DNA of 64,000 nt from Lysinibacillus alkalisoli. Lineage in GTDB: Bacteria > Bacillota > Bacilli > Bacillales_A > Planococcaceae. Each line of letters begins with the position of its first letter. Position 1 is the stretch's first letter. The notes beneath the pieces were generated by a model that saw only the letters and a program-made list of their open reading frames with translations, was not told the DNA's origin and ran no database searches. This document shows, piece by piece, positions 1-9,156 of the stretch. The position numbers were made by a program, and so were the translations under genes. The stretch covers positions 124,001 through 188,000 of the forward strand of contig NZ_BMJT01000001.1 in the NCBI RefSeq assembly GCF_014643595.1. The letters are read 5' to 3'.

Positions 1-2
1 CG

Positions 3-545
3 CATAAGGATGTGGCGGAAAAAGCCTCTTTATTACAAGAGCAAAACGTTGTGCGACCAGCGATTTTATTATTAGCCTTATTCATTGATTATATGGCGGT
101 AGTGTTGAGCAGTGGTTTATTAAATGCTATTGTACCTAATCATGATTTTATTGCGACAACAGTGGCGATCCTTGTTGTTTTTGGCATAGTACCAATGCTG
201 ACAAAAGGTGCAACAATCGGTATGTTAATACTGAATATTAGGGTAGTAAATCAAACAGGAAGTATTACAGTAGCAAATATTTTGCGTCGTTTTTTAGCTG
301 CCTATGTGACTTATTTAATTTTCAAAGGTTTAAGTTATTTAAATCAAGTGATGTTACCAATGGAATCGCCATTTTATAAAGCGCTTATCTTTTTATCCGT
401 AGGTAGTTTTGCGTTATCGTTTATTTTAAGTCTAGCTCTATTCATTCATTTTATTCGCCTTTTACTCGGGGGAGGGCAACGACAGTTATACTTGGATAAA
501 TATGCTAAACTATATCCAACAAGACGAAAAAATAGGGGGAAATAA
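3..545 (+). CDS. RDD-like membrane protein, 5' end probably outside the window
   Basis: Small hydrophobic protein with about four membrane segments. The stretch KGATIGMLILNIRVV resembles the conserved core of RDD-family proteins (small integral membrane proteins, function mostly unknown), just after the second hydrophobic segment. The frame is open to the left edge. The GTG at position 12 has no properly spaced ribosome binding site, so I treat the gene as partial at its 5' end. The C-terminus is basic (PTRRKNRGK). It ends 1 base before the next gene's ATG, so the two are probably cotranscribed. RDD assignment is moderate; function unknown. Confidence 0.6.
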   Translation, partial: HKDVAEKASLLQEQNVVRPAILLLALFIDYMAVVLSSGLLNAIVPNHDFIATTVAILVVFGIVPMLTKGATIGMLILNIRVVNQTGSITVANILRRFLAAYVTYLIFKGLSYLNQVMLPMESPFYKALIFLSVGSFALSFILSLALFIHFIRLLLGGGQRQLYLDKYAKLYPTRRKNRGK

Positions 546-546
546 C

Positions 547-1863
547 ATGAAGTTTGTCATTATTGGGGGAGACGCAGCAGGCATGTCTGCTGCAATGGAA
601 ATTGTACGTAATGTAGAATCACCTAATATTACAACTTTAGAACAAACAGCTATTTATTCTTATGGGCAATGTGGTTTACCTTACGTAGTAGATGGTCGTA
701 TTCCGTCAACGGATGATTTAATTGCAAGAAGTGTAGACGCTTTTCGAGATAAGTATGCTATCGATGCTCGGATTCACCATCAAGTCACAAATATTGATAC
801 AAAAAAGCGAATAGTTTATGGTGATGACTTTGAAGTGCCTTACGATAAATTATTAATTGCTACAGGCGCATCGCCATTAATACCTAACTGGAAAAATCGT
901 CAGCTTAAAGGCATACACACGATTAAAACGATTCCTCAAATGCACGCCTTATTAAAAGATAATGCTCAAGCGCAACATGTGACCGTTATTGGTGGCGGTT
1001 ATATTGGGCTCGAAATGGCAGAGGTGCTTACAGCAGCAGGAAAACAAGTGACATTAGTGCAAAGAGGGGCACAACTTGCCAATATGCTAGACACAGATAT
1101 GGTTGATATCGTACACAAGGAAGCAGAGCGTCAAAATGTGATCGTGCGATTAAATACGGAAGTAACAGGTTTTAAGGGCGATGATGTGGTGGAGTATGTC
1201 GTAACGAGTCAAGGTGACATTGCAACGGATCTTGTTATTGCAGCGATAGGTGTAGCACCATCAACTGGCTTTGTAGACCAACACATTGCACGCGCTAAGA
1301 ACGGAGCTATTATTGTAGATGCACATATGCAAACATCAGTTGAAAATGTGTATGCAGCAGGTGATTGTGCTACTCATTACAATAGAATAAAAGCACAGAA
1401 TGACTATATCCCATTAGGTACGACTGCCAATAAGCAAGGACGCATTGCTGGCTTGAATATGGCTGGCAAATTTGCAAGGTTTAAAGGGGTAGTAGGCACA
1501 TCTATTTTAAAGTTTTTTGATTATACGATAGGTGTTACAGGCTTAAATGAAAAAGCAGCAAAGGCACTTCACATACCTTATGTTGTCTACCAATATGAAG
1601 GCAATCATATCGCAAGTTATTATCCTAATGTAAAGCCCTTGCAAATTAAGATGCTCGTACATCAACATACAGAGCGCATACTGGGTGTACAGATTATTGG
1701 TGAAGTAGGTGTTGATAAACGTATTGATGTTGTAGCGACAGCCCTATCCAATCAGATGACGCTATCAGATTTACTAGATTTAGATTTAGCATATGCCCCA
1801 CCATTTAATGGTGTGTGGGATGCTTTACAACATGTGGCAAAGCGCAATAGTAAAATAGATTAA
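547..1863 (+). CDS. cdr: CoA-disulfide reductase / pyridine nucleotide-disulfide oxidoreductase
   Basis: FAD- and NAD(P)H-dependent flavoprotein of 438 residues, the usual length for CoA-disulfide reductases, which recycle CoA disulfide in bacteria that use CoA as a major thiol. FAD-binding GGDAAG lies at residues 7-12. The single redox cysteine Cys42 in SYGQCGLPY matches the Cys43 region of the staphylococcal enzyme. The NAD-binding GGGYIGLE is at 149-156, the FAD motif AAGDCA follows near 280, and the dimerisation domain ends with AYAPPF. The ATG at 547 follows AGGGGGA with good spacing; an in-frame upstream start at 502 would overlap the previous gene and lacks a site. NADH oxidase or a related persulfide reductase activity is possible; the family is firm, the substrate is not. 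Confidence 0.85.
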   Translation: MKFVIIGGDAAGMSAAMEIVRNVESPNITTLEQTAIYSYGQCGLPYVVDGRIPSTDDLIARSVDAFRDKYAIDARIHHQVTNIDTKKRIVYGDDFEVPYDKLLIATGASPLIPNWKNRQLKGIHTIKTIPQMHALLKDNAQAQHVTVIGGGYIGLEMAEVLTAAGKQVTLVQRGAQLANMLDTDMVDIVHKEAERQNVIVRLNTEVTGFKGDDVVEYVVTSQGDIATDLVIAAIGVAPSTGFVDQHIARAKNGAIIVDAHMQTSVENVYAAGDCATHYNRIKAQNDYIPLGTTANKQGRIAGLNMAGKFARFKGVVGTSILKFFDYTIGVTGLNEKAAKALHIPYVVYQYEGNHIASYYPNVKPLQIKMLVHQHTERILGVQIIGEVGVDKRIDVVATALSNQMTLSDLLDLDLAYAPPFNGVWDALQHVAKRNSKID

Positions 1864-1873
1864 TCCATTATGT

Positions 1874-1911
1874 AGTTGTTGGGGACAGTCATGTTCTCAG
1901 CAACTTTTTTT
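1874..1911 (+). terminator. Intrinsic terminator after the CoA-disulfide reductase gene
   Basis: A 14-bp stem with a few G-U pairs (arms 1874-1887 and 1892-1905), a 4-base loop, then a run of six T. It separates the flavoprotein gene from the bceAB-like operon. Confidence 0.8.
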
Positions 1912-1913
1912 AT

Positions 1914-1966
1914 TAAGGTTAATGTAAGGTTAACACAAAGATGATGTAAGTTACGCACGGTATAGT
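1914..1966 (+). promoter_or_regulatory. Putative response-regulator-controlled promoter of the bceAB-like operon
   Basis: TAAGGTTAA occurs at 1914-1922 and again at 1925-1933, and a related TAAGTTA at 1947-1953, i.e. on an 11-bp, then 22-bp phase. A -10-like TATAGT follows at 1961-1966 with no good -35 hexamer 17 bp upstream. Direct repeats on an 11-bp phase upstream of a weak -35 are typical of activation by OmpR/PhoB-family regulators. Which regulator binds is inference; the two-component pair at 6.1-8.2 kb is the nearest candidate. Confidence 0.55.
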
Positions 1967-2004
1967 AAAACTAATAATAAAACAAAAGAAGGATGGAATA
2001 TATT

Positions 2005-2772
2005 ATGCAACCACTATTAAAAGTGAACAACGTGAATAAAACGTATGGCAAAGGTACACAAGTTTTTAAGGCACTTCAAAATATTTCATTTACAGTTGAT
2101 GAGGGTGAGTTCATTGGCGTTATGGGGCCTTCAGGTGCGGGTAAATCAACACTCTTAAATGTACTAGCTACAATTGATAACCCAACCAGTGGTGATATTT
2201 TTATCGGCAGTGATAATGTGGCAAAGATGAAAGATAAGGCATTGGCAGATTTTAGACGTGATCATTTAGGTTTCATCTTCCAAGATTATAACTTGCTAGA
2301 TTCTTTAACAGTGCGCGAAAATATCGTATTGCCACTAGCTATTGCTAAAACGCCAGTGAAGGAGATCGATGAGCGTGTCAACCGTATTGCAGAGACATTT
2401 GGCATTAAAGACTTACTGAGTAAATATCCTTATCAAATATCAGGTGGGCAAAAACAACGTACAGCATCATCACGTGCATTAGTAACAACACCTAAAATTA
2501 TATTTGCAGATGAACCTACAGGTGCGCTTGATTCTAAATCAGCAACCGATTTACTTGAGAGTTTAAGCCGCTTAAATGAAACAGAACAGTCTACTATTAT
2601 GATGGTAACGCATGATGCATATGCGGCAAGTTTTTGCCAACGTATTATTTTTATTCAAGATGGTAAATTGTCAAAAGAAGTGATGAGAGGTACACAAACA
2701 CGCAAACAATTTTTCCAACAAATCTTACAAGTGCTAGCTAGCATTGGGGGCGAAGTAAATGATGTTATTTGA
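2005..2772 (+). CDS. BceA-type ABC transporter ATP-binding protein
   Basis: ATPase subunit of a Bce-type (MacB/FtsX-like) transporter, the group that removes peptide antibiotics such as bacitracin from their lipid targets. Walker A GPSGAGKST is at residues 41-49, the Q-loop in FQDYNLL near 92-98, signature SGGQKQR at 146-152, Walker B IIFADEP at 165-171, and the H-loop in VTHDAY. At 255 residues it is the normal size. I place the start at 2005: the AAGAAGG site at 1986-1992 sits too close to the in-frame ATG at 1993. It overlaps the permease gene by 14 bp, indicating translational coupling. Confidence 0.9.
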   Translation: MQPLLKVNNVNKTYGKGTQVFKALQNISFTVDEGEFIGVMGPSGAGKSTLLNVLATIDNPTSGDIFIGSDNVAKMKDKALADFRRDHLGFIFQDYNLLDSLTVRENIVLPLAIAKTPVKEIDERVNRIAETFGIKDLLSKYPYQISGGQKQRTASSRALVTTPKIIFADEPTGALDSKSATDLLESLSRLNETEQSTIMMVTHDAYAASFCQRIIFIQDGKLSKEVMRGTQTRKQFFQQILQVLASIGGEVNDVI

Positions 2773-4621
2773 TTTAGCCCGAAAAAATCTACAACGTAAT
2801 TTTTCAAGTTATTTTCTTTATATTGCCTCCATGGTATTTAGCATCGTTATTTACTTTACATTTGTGACATTAAAATATAATGATGATATTGAAAAGATGA
2901 CAGGAACTTCTCAAAAAATATCAAGTATTATGAGTGGCTCGGCAGTCGTTTTGTTATTCTTTATTGTCGTTTTTATTGCGTATTCCAATTCATTCTTTAT
3001 GAAGAAGCGTAAAAAAGAAGTTGCTTTATATTCGTTATTAGGCGTGCGTAAGCAGCAAATTGGTTTTATGTTATTCTTTGAAAATTTATTTATTGGTATT
3101 GTGTCGTTGATTGCAGGGATTGGGATTGGTTTTTTAATGTCCAAAGTATTATTAACCATACTCATTCGCTTGATGGGATATAGTTTAACAGCAGGTTTTA
3201 CATTTTCTATGCCAGCAGTTATTAATACAATCATTGTCTTTAGTATTTTATTTTTATTTACTTCTTTACAAGGTTACCGTGTGATTTACCAATTTAAATT
3301 AATTGACTTATTCCATGCTGAAAAGCAAGGAGAAGCGATGCCAAAAGCTTCTATCATTTCTGCTATTATTGGTACAGCAAGTATTGCAACAGGCTATTAC
3401 TTTGCATTAGCAGACATTATGACAAGTACAGCTTGGCGTATTATTGGTATTGCGATGCCGATTGTTATTATTGGTCTGACAATTTTCGGTACGTATTTAT
3501 TATTCCATAGTGTAAGCGTCTTTCTATTACAAGCGATGAAAAAAATACACCGTTATGCATGGAAAAATTTAAATCTGATTACGACTTCTCAACTATTGTA
3601 TCGCATTCGTGGCAACGCCAAGTCATTAACAGTGATTGCGGTGCTAAGTGCTACTACTATTACAGCAGGTGGTGCGGTATTTGGCCTTTACTATAATATT
3701 AGTAAGACAACTACAACATCAACCCCCATTACATTTATGTGGAAAGGTGAAGCTTTAGATGTACCAGAGGTAGATTATCATAACACCTTGACATTAAAAG
3801 ATGTGACATTAACAAACGCAGATGCAGAATATAATTATATGTTTATGTCACTGAGCGACTATAATAAGCTAGCAGTGCAACAAGGTAAGCAAGAAATGGC
3901 AAGCATTAAAGAAGGACAGAGTGTGCTACTTGACCCATTTTTTGATGAGCGATTTTCGAATAAAGTAAAAGGTGAGACATATACAACAGCAGATACACAA
4001 CTCCAAGTGGCTGAACAATATGAGTATGGTGTTACGAATATTGGTACAACAGGCAATATAATGATTGTGGCTGACAGCACATTTGAAACATTGCAAGGAG
4101 AAGCCATTCTGACACAAATGTATCAAGTGAAAGAGGAAGCCGATCAATTACAAATCTCACGTGATTTAGAAAAGCGCATTACAGAACAACAACAAGCATT
4201 CACAAGTCACCCAGCCGATTTTGAGCAATCGATGTCTGGAGCGGGGGCTATGTTATTTGTAGGTAGCTTTTTAGGTTTAGTCTTTTTAACGGCTACAGGT
4301 AGTATCATTTACTTTAAAGTCATATCAGAGGCAGAGGCAGATAAAGATAAATACACGATTCTTTATAAGATCGGTGTTAACGATCAACAAATGTTAAAAA
4401 CAATTGCAACACAAGTAGCTATTATCTTCGGCGCACCATTAATCGTTGGGATTACGCATGCGAGCGTCGCCTTGCTTGGCTTCTCTAACTTGCTAGGCAT
4501 GTCTATTACAAAACCTGTGTTACTATGGATGGCAGCATATACCTTGATTTATGTACTGTATTATATCTTTACCACACGTGCATTCTATAAAATCGTGAAA
4601 AACGCTAGGAGGAACATATAA
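2759..4621 (+). CDS. BceB-type ABC transporter permease (FtsX-like)
   Basis: Permease of 620 residues with the Bce layout: N-terminal membrane helix, two FtsX-type blocks of helices, and a large extracytoplasmic domain between them (roughly residues 315-495) thought to bind the peptide-lipid target in this family. The motif KRKKEVALYSLLGVRKQQIG is the conserved cytoplasmic loop of FtsX permeases. It starts ATGATG inside the end of the ATPase gene and its stop overlaps the ATG of the next gene, so the three form one operon. Peptide specificity cannot be read from sequence. Confidence 0.88.
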   Translation: MMLFDLARKNLQRNFSSYFLYIASMVFSIVIYFTFVTLKYNDDIEKMTGTSQKISSIMSGSAVVLLFFIVVFIAYSNSFFMKKRKKEVALYSLLGVRKQQIGFMLFFENLFIGIVSLIAGIGIGFLMSKVLLTILIRLMGYSLTAGFTFSMPAVINTIIVFSILFLFTSLQGYRVIYQFKLIDLFHAEKQGEAMPKASIISAIIGTASIATGYYFALADIMTSTAWRIIGIAMPIVIIGLTIFGTYLLFHSVSVFLLQAMKKIHRYAWKNLNLITTSQLLYRIRGNAKSLTVIAVLSATTITAGGAVFGLYYNISKTTTTSTPITFMWKGEALDVPEVDYHNTLTLKDVTLTNADAEYNYMFMSLSDYNKLAVQQGKQEMASIKEGQSVLLDPFFDERFSNKVKGETYTTADTQLQVAEQYEYGVTNIGTTGNIMIVADSTFETLQGEAILTQMYQVKEEADQLQISRDLEKRITEQQQAFTSHPADFEQSMSGAGAMLFVGSFLGLVFLTATGSIIYFKVISEAEADKDKYTILYKIGVNDQQMLKTIATQVAIIFGAPLIVGITHASVALLGFSNLLGMSITKPVLLWMAAYTLIYVLYYIFTTRAFYKIVKNARRNI

Positions 4622-4980
4622 TGAAAAAAATGATGATTGCTTTAGTCATATTATTAGTTGTTGTCGTCGGTGGCCTTGCTACATTGCGTTTTGTGAATTT
4701 TAATCATTTAGGTGCAGAGCAATATTATGTGAAAATTACTGCAGATGGTGCTATTGAGAAAGAAACATTAGATAATGGTAAAGTTTATGAAACATATTGG
4801 TATAAAGCATATAAGGCATATAATGAAGAAGGTAAAGAAATTAGTGTGGATTTTTCAGCACAAAAGAATTTACGCCACGATGCTTATTTAAGAGTATATT
4901 ACAAGGAATCAAAAGGTATTACCTCTTATGAAGAAGTACAAGAAAACGAAGTGCCTAAAAAAGCATTAGAACAATTATAA
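4621..4980 (+). CDS. YxeA-family exported protein
   Basis: A 119-residue protein with an N-terminal hydrophobic segment (residues about 4-22) followed by a small beta-rich domain with YYVKIT and WYKAYKAYNEEGKE, resembling YxeA/DUF1093 proteins. In Bacillus such genes sit at the end of the yxdJKLM-yxeA detoxification operon, and this one likewise overlaps the BceB-type permease gene by one base. It is probably secreted or membrane-anchored and accessory to the transporter. The role is inferred from position only. Confidence 0.78.
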   Translation: MKKMMIALVILLVVVVGGLATLRFVNFNHLGAEQYYVKITADGAIEKETLDNGKVYETYWYKAYKAYNEEGKEISVDFSAQKNLRHDAYLRVYYKESKGITSYEEVQENEVPKKALEQL

Positions 4981-4982
4981 GA

Positions 4983-5020
4983 AAAAGAGTAGCTCAATAA
5001 GGACTGAGCTACTCTTTTTT
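4983..5020. terminator. Bidirectional terminator between yxeA-like gene and glutaminase
   Basis: Stem arms 4983-4995 and 5004-5016 (AAAGAGTAGCTCA and its complement) around a short loop, flanked by A-run and T-run, so it can stop both convergent genes. Confidence 0.85.
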
Positions 5021-5026
5021 ACGTAT

Positions 5027-5962
5027 TTAAAAGTAGGATAAATGATAATGGTCAGCAAGTTGTTTTAACATATGCATACTAGCGACACTATTTCCTACAT
5101 CATCAATCGCAGGTGAAAATAAACCAATACCAATAGCCCCGTGATGCCCCTCAATCGTCGCATCTTTTAAGCAAGCTAAGACGCCACCAGAGACACCACT
5201 TTTGGCAGGGATGCCAATAAAGGCAGCTACTTTGCCTGAAGCATTATACATGCCACAAGTCATCATTAACGCTTTTGTGATTTTAAGGATATGAGGTGAG
5301 ATAAAGGGCGCTCCCTCACCATCTGTTGCTAAAAACAAACCCATTTTCGCTAAATCTTGTGTGGTAACTTCAATTGAGCAGAGTAATAAATAAGCTTTAA
5401 GTGCTGTCTCTACATCGCCTACAATAAAACCATTTGCTTTCAGGTGGTAGGCAATGGCACGGTTGCGATGTGCCGTATCAAACTCAGATAAAAACACTTC
5501 GCCATTAATGGATGGGCGTTTGTGTAAAAGCTGTTCTAAAAAATCGAGTACGGTATCTACTTTTTCATTAGGGGTAGTGCCATGAAGCAAAGAAGCAATA
5601 GTGATTGCTCCTGCATTAATCATAGGGTTAAATGGCTTGCCAGGTTTAGAACTTTCTAAACGAATCATGGAGTTAAACGCATCACCTGTTGGTTCTAAGT
5701 CAACGTAATGCATGACTTCTTCTACACCTCTTGCCTCGGTTGCTACCATAAAGCTAATCACTTTCACAATGCTTTGTAGGGTAAAACGCTCAGTGCTATC
5801 TCCAAGCTGTGTGGTAAGTTGTTGACTAGCAATACTCACTGCAAAAAGTTGCGCATTTGCTTTGGCTAGCGCTGGGATATAGTCAGCAGGGCTACCTTGT
5901 TGGCAAGTTGACAAAGCATCCTCATAAAGTTGTTGTAATTTATTTGTTAATTCCTGTTGCAT
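5027..5962 (-). CDS. glsA: Glutaminase A
   Basis: Hydrolyses L-glutamine to L-glutamate and ammonia. The 311-residue length fits the serine-dependent beta-lactamase-fold glutaminases. The catalytic SxxK pair is Ser64/Lys67 in LQSIVKV, exactly the usual numbering. Asn116 lies in FNPMINAGAI and the C-terminal PAKSGVSGGV is the conserved KSGVSGG motif. A GGAGGT site precedes the ATG. It stands alone between the convergent transporter operon and the sensor kinase gene. Single-gene assignment is firm. Confidence 0.93.
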   Translation of the reverse strand: MQQELTNKLQQLYEDALSTCQQGSPADYIPALAKANAQLFAVSIASQQLTTQLGDSTERFTLQSIVKVISFMVATEARGVEEVMHYVDLEPTGDAFNSMIRLESSKPGKPFNPMINAGAITIASLLHGTTPNEKVDTVLDFLEQLLHKRPSINGEVFLSEFDTAHRNRAIAYHLKANGFIVGDVETALKAYLLLCSIEVTTQDLAKMGLFLATDGEGAPFISPHILKITKALMMTCGMYNASGKVAAFIGIPAKSGVSGGVLACLKDATIEGHHGAIGIGLFSPAIDDVGNSVASMHMLKQLADHYHLSYF

Positions 5963-6137
5963 GGTTGGTTACCTCCACTCTTGTCACTCATACTATAAGC
6001 CACTTTATCGTAAAAATAAATCATAAAATGAGGTACATTATGATAAAGAATAAAAATACGTGGCATAAGTGAAAGTTTAGTCGATTTTCATGGCTAACAA
6101 GTAACAGTACGTTAACTAAATGATGCGCATTTATGCA

Positions 6138-7532
6138 TTACGTAACGATCAATTGTGGTAATAAAATATGCACAGTAGTACCTTCATTGACGATAGATGT
6201 CATCCAAACCTCGCCATGATGAGCTATGATAATGTCTCGAGCGATAGCCGTACCTAAACCTGTGCCATCTGTATGTGCGGTGCTCGTGCCACGATAATAG
6301 CGTTCAAAAATGTGGTCTAAGTCTTCTTCTTCAATACCTTTGCCATTATCTTGAATTTTAATATACAACTCATGTTGTTCTACCGTTATAGCAATGGTAA
6401 GTTCCACATCTTCATCATTGTGACGCAGTGCGTTATATATAAAGTTATACATAGCACGTTCCATAAAATGGCGGTCAATTTCACTGTATAAGTTCTCTGT
6501 AGAAGGCATAAAATGAATGGTAGTATGCTCATATTTTGGTTCATTTAATAACTGAATCACCATCTCACGCAAAAAAGTAACCATATTTGTTTGCTGCAGT
6601 TGCAAAGGCAGTTGCTGGTTTCGGAGTCGCATTGTCAGGTTTAGGTCTTCTAATAAGTCATTCATATGCATGGATTGTTTTTCAATAATGCCCGCATAGC
6701 TTTTTAGTTCTTGTTTAGTGCTTGTCTCATCTTGCATAATCTCCGCATATCCTCTAATCGAGGCAAGTGGTGTTTTCATATCATGGGAAACATTACTAAT
6801 CCATTCTTCTCTCATTTTTTCTAATTGTGCGCGTTCTTTTTCTTGCATAGCAAGGGCATTTGATACTTCACTCAAGTTATGAAAGACTTCACCATACAAT
6901 CCTTTACGAGGTTGAATAGTAGTAAACTCACGATTACGTAAATTTTGAATATGATTTAAAATTTGTGATAAAGGTTTAGTTAAACTGCGTCCAAAGAAAA
7001 AGGCAATAATAATGGTAATAAGAATATCAGCAATAATAATATAAAGTGTGTAGGAGCTAATCCATCCAAAAGTTTGTTTTAAGTTCCAAACGCCGACATA
7101 ACGAAATGTTTCAGGGTCTTGAATATTAATAATGTAAGAAATATCATCCTTAAAATAAACGTAACTGGTATAGCCTTTACCCTCACTATAACGATACTTA
7201 TTAACAAGCTCTACAGGTGAATAATGTGTAGGGGCTTCGGGTGGTGCAAATGTGTGACTAATCACGTTACCATTTGTATCTAAAAATTCAATCCAAGCAT
7301 TAGCCTCACGTAACTTCTCTACACCTTGGTCACTCAATAAAGGTTTCCCTTCTTTGATACTAATATTTTCTTCAAAAGAGCGAGTAAAGTTTTCAGGAGA
7401 ATTAGTGATCTTAGCGGGGTAGTCACGTGTTACCACCGCAGTGGCTATTAAAATAATAATATTAGCAATTAATACAATGACTACGATGATGACAACAGAT
7501 AGTAAAAAACGGCCAGTTAGTTTCCATTTCAT
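6138..7532 (-). CDS. Sensor histidine kinase
   Basis: Membrane kinase of 464 residues: TM1 about 9-33, an extracytoplasmic domain of about 120 residues, TM2 about 160-181, HAMP to about 235, HisKA with phospho-acceptor His250 in SNVSHDMKTPLAS, then an HATPase domain with an N-box (NALRHN) and DNGKGIEEEDL. The large sensor loop is unlike the short-loop intramembrane kinases (BceS type) that normally pair with BceAB transporters, so it may sense a separate envelope signal. Start ATG at 7532 is 10 bases after the response regulator stop, and the two genes are cotranscribed. Ligand unknown. Confidence 0.88.
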   Translation of the reverse strand: MKWKLTGRFLLSVVIIVVIVLIANIIILIATAVVTRDYPAKITNSPENFTRSFEENISIKEGKPLLSDQGVEKLREANAWIEFLDTNGNVISHTFAPPEAPTHYSPVELVNKYRYSEGKGYTSYVYFKDDISYIINIQDPETFRYVGVWNLKQTFGWISSYTLYIIIADILITIIIAFFFGRSLTKPLSQILNHIQNLRNREFTTIQPRKGLYGEVFHNLSEVSNALAMQEKERAQLEKMREEWISNVSHDMKTPLASIRGYAEIMQDETSTKQELKSYAGIIEKQSMHMNDLLEDLNLTMRLRNQQLPLQLQQTNMVTFLREMVIQLLNEPKYEHTTIHFMPSTENLYSEIDRHFMERAMYNFIYNALRHNDEDVELTIAITVEQHELYIKIQDNGKGIEEEDLDHIFERYYRGTSTAHTDGTGLGTAIARDIIIAHHGEVWMTSIVNEGTTVHILLPQLIVT

Positions 7533-7542
7533 AAAAGTTGTC

Positions 7543-8229
7543 CTAGGCTATAAATTTATAGCCAAGTCCTTTCACTGTAATGATATGCGTAGGGCGTGAG
7601 GGGTCATTTTCGATTTTTTCACGCAAACGGCGAATATGTACCATCATTGTATTGTCAGCACCAAAATAATCTTCTCCCCAAACGCGCTCGAATAAGGACT
7701 CTTTACTTAAAATACGATTAGGATTACGCATAAAGGCAGCCATTAAGCCAACTTCTTTAGCAGTTAACTCTAATAAGGTATCATTTAGATAAATTTCGGT
7801 CTCGTCTTGATTCATTTTAAAATCGCCCACTGTAATCCAAGTTGCTGCTGGTATTGTGTACTCTGCGCGGCGCAGTTGGGCTTTCACGCGATAGGCAACT
7901 TCTTTTGGGCTAAAAGGTTTTGAAATATAGTCATCGCCTCCTATAGCAAGCCCTACTAGTTTATCGACTTCTTCTGTTTTAGCAGACATAAATAAAATAG
8001 GGATATGGGATGTTTGACGAATCACCTTGCATAACTCATAACCTTCACCATCAGGGAGCATTACATCAAGTAAGACAAGGTCTGGATTGTAATCATGAAA
8101 CGCTTTTTCAGCGGTTTGTAAGGTATGGGTGGCTAATGTTTGTGTTAAGCCTTCTTTACGTAATGTCACTGTAAGTAAATTAGCTAAGTCAATTTCATCT
8201 TCAACAATTAAAATTTTAGGTTCTCTCAT
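7543..8229 (-). CDS. OmpR/PhoB-family response regulator
   Basis: Receiver domain (residues 4-116) with phospho-acceptor Asp55 in LLDVMLPDG, acidic pair Asp11/Glu12 and Lys104 in YISKPF, followed by a C-terminal winged-helix domain (about 130-227) ending GLGYKF. Total 228 residues. The reading frame extends 34 codons upstream, but the ATG at 8229 has a strong GAAAGGAAGGG site, so I use it. It lies directly upstream of the kinase gene. A TATACT -10-like box around 8254-8260 on the minus strand probably drives the pair. The targets are unknown; the 11-bp repeats before the bceAB-like operon are candidates. Confidence 0.9.
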   Translation of the reverse strand: MREPKILIVEDEIDLANLLTVTLRKEGLTQTLATHTLQTAEKAFHDYNPDLVLLDVMLPDGEGYELCKVIRQTSHIPILFMSAKTEEVDKLVGLAIGGDDYISKPFSPKEVAYRVKAQLRRAEYTIPAATWITVGDFKMNQDETEIYLNDTLLELTAKEVGLMAAFMRNPNRILSKESLFERVWGEDYFGADNTMMVHIRRLREKIENDPSRPTHIITVKGLGYKFIA

Positions 8230-8394
8230 ATATGCCCTTCCTTTCGTATGTATGGTTAGTATAAAGGAGTTATAATTACTTTGAAAACATTTAGTATGAC
8301 GGCGACTAGCAACTTTTTGAAAAACTACCACGTCAAATAAATAGTAACATATGAAAAAGTTATAGCTTTTATATCATAGCAAGGGGGATGAATC

Positions 8395-9108
8395 ATGAAG
8401 AAATTTGCTGTTGTTTTAGTAGCAAGTAGTGTTTTATTAGCCGCTTGTGGCACCGACCAAAAAGAGGATAAAAAAGAGGAAAAAGAAACTTCGCAAACGA
8501 CTAACGGAAGCCATACAACAAATCAAGAAGATACTAACCAAGAAAATGACAATAATCAAGAAGGTGAGGAAGAAGAAATGAACTCACAATTTGTTAAGTT
8601 TGAAGGTAAAGTAAAAGAAGTCAATACAGCAGAAGCGCTTGAAGATAATACAATTATTGTAAATGATACAACAAATCAAGATGAAGAATTACACATTCAG
8701 ATTCATAAAAAAACAAAATTTTATAACTCTAATGGCGAAGAAATCAATATAGAAGCTATTAAACCAGAAAGTACCATCACGGTTTATATGGACAGTAGCC
8801 GACCAGTCCCTATGATTTATCCACCACGTTATATTGTCGATGTAGTTATTGTAGATGACGGCGAAGTCAACTTTGCTGACGTAGCAAAATTTGATGATAA
8901 GCTAGTCAGTGATACGAATAGTGTTAAGTTGATTGAAAATGAAGATACGATAATCGTAGATGATGAGGGTAATGAAAAAACGTGGGAAGATGTAAAAAAT
9001 GCAAATGCCATTGTCTTTTACACAGCTTCAACTAGAAGCATTCCTGCACAAACATCACCAAGTAAAGTTGTAATCACAAAAGTGACGGAGTTAGAGGCAA
9101 CAGAATAA
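8395..9108 (+). CDS. Lipoprotein with two related beta-rich modules
   Basis: Lipoprotein signal peptide with lipobox LLAAC (Cys18), then a highly charged low-complexity linker rich in E, N, Q and T (residues 20-62). Two modules of about 80 residues follow (about 66-145 and 150-232). Each contains a core of the form IIV(N/D)D and a second core that aligns as TVYMDSSRPVPMIYPPRYIV with VFYTASTRSIPAQTSPSKVV. Similar modules occur in surface proteins of Bacillales, but I cannot name the family with certainty. GGGGGAT precedes the ATG. It is divergent from the response regulator gene and may be a target of that system. Function unknown. Confidence 0.75.
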   Translation: MKKFAVVLVASSVLLAACGTDQKEDKKEEKETSQTTNGSHTTNQEDTNQENDNNQEGEEEEMNSQFVKFEGKVKEVNTAEALEDNTIIVNDTTNQDEELHIQIHKKTKFYNSNGEEINIEAIKPESTITVYMDSSRPVPMIYPPRYIVDVVIVDDGEVNFADVAKFDDKLVSDTNSVKLIENEDTIIVDDEGNEKTWEDVKNANAIVFYTASTRSIPAQTSPSKVVITKVTELEATE

Positions 9109-9115
9109 CGTAATA

Positions 9116-9151
9116 AAAGGGCATGGACGAGTTAACTCGTCCATGCCCTTT
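9116..9151. terminator. Perfectly palindromic bidirectional terminator
   Basis: A gapless 36-bp perfect palindrome (arms 9116-9133 and 9134-9151, core GGGCATGGACGAGTT) lies between two convergent genes, with A/T runs on both sides. It can fold from either strand. Confidence 0.8.
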
Positions 9152-9156
9152 GTGAG

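Noticed and set aside
2911-4147. Minus-strand open frames within the BceB-type gene
   Set aside because: Shadows of a well-supported gene, without ribosome binding sites or family features.
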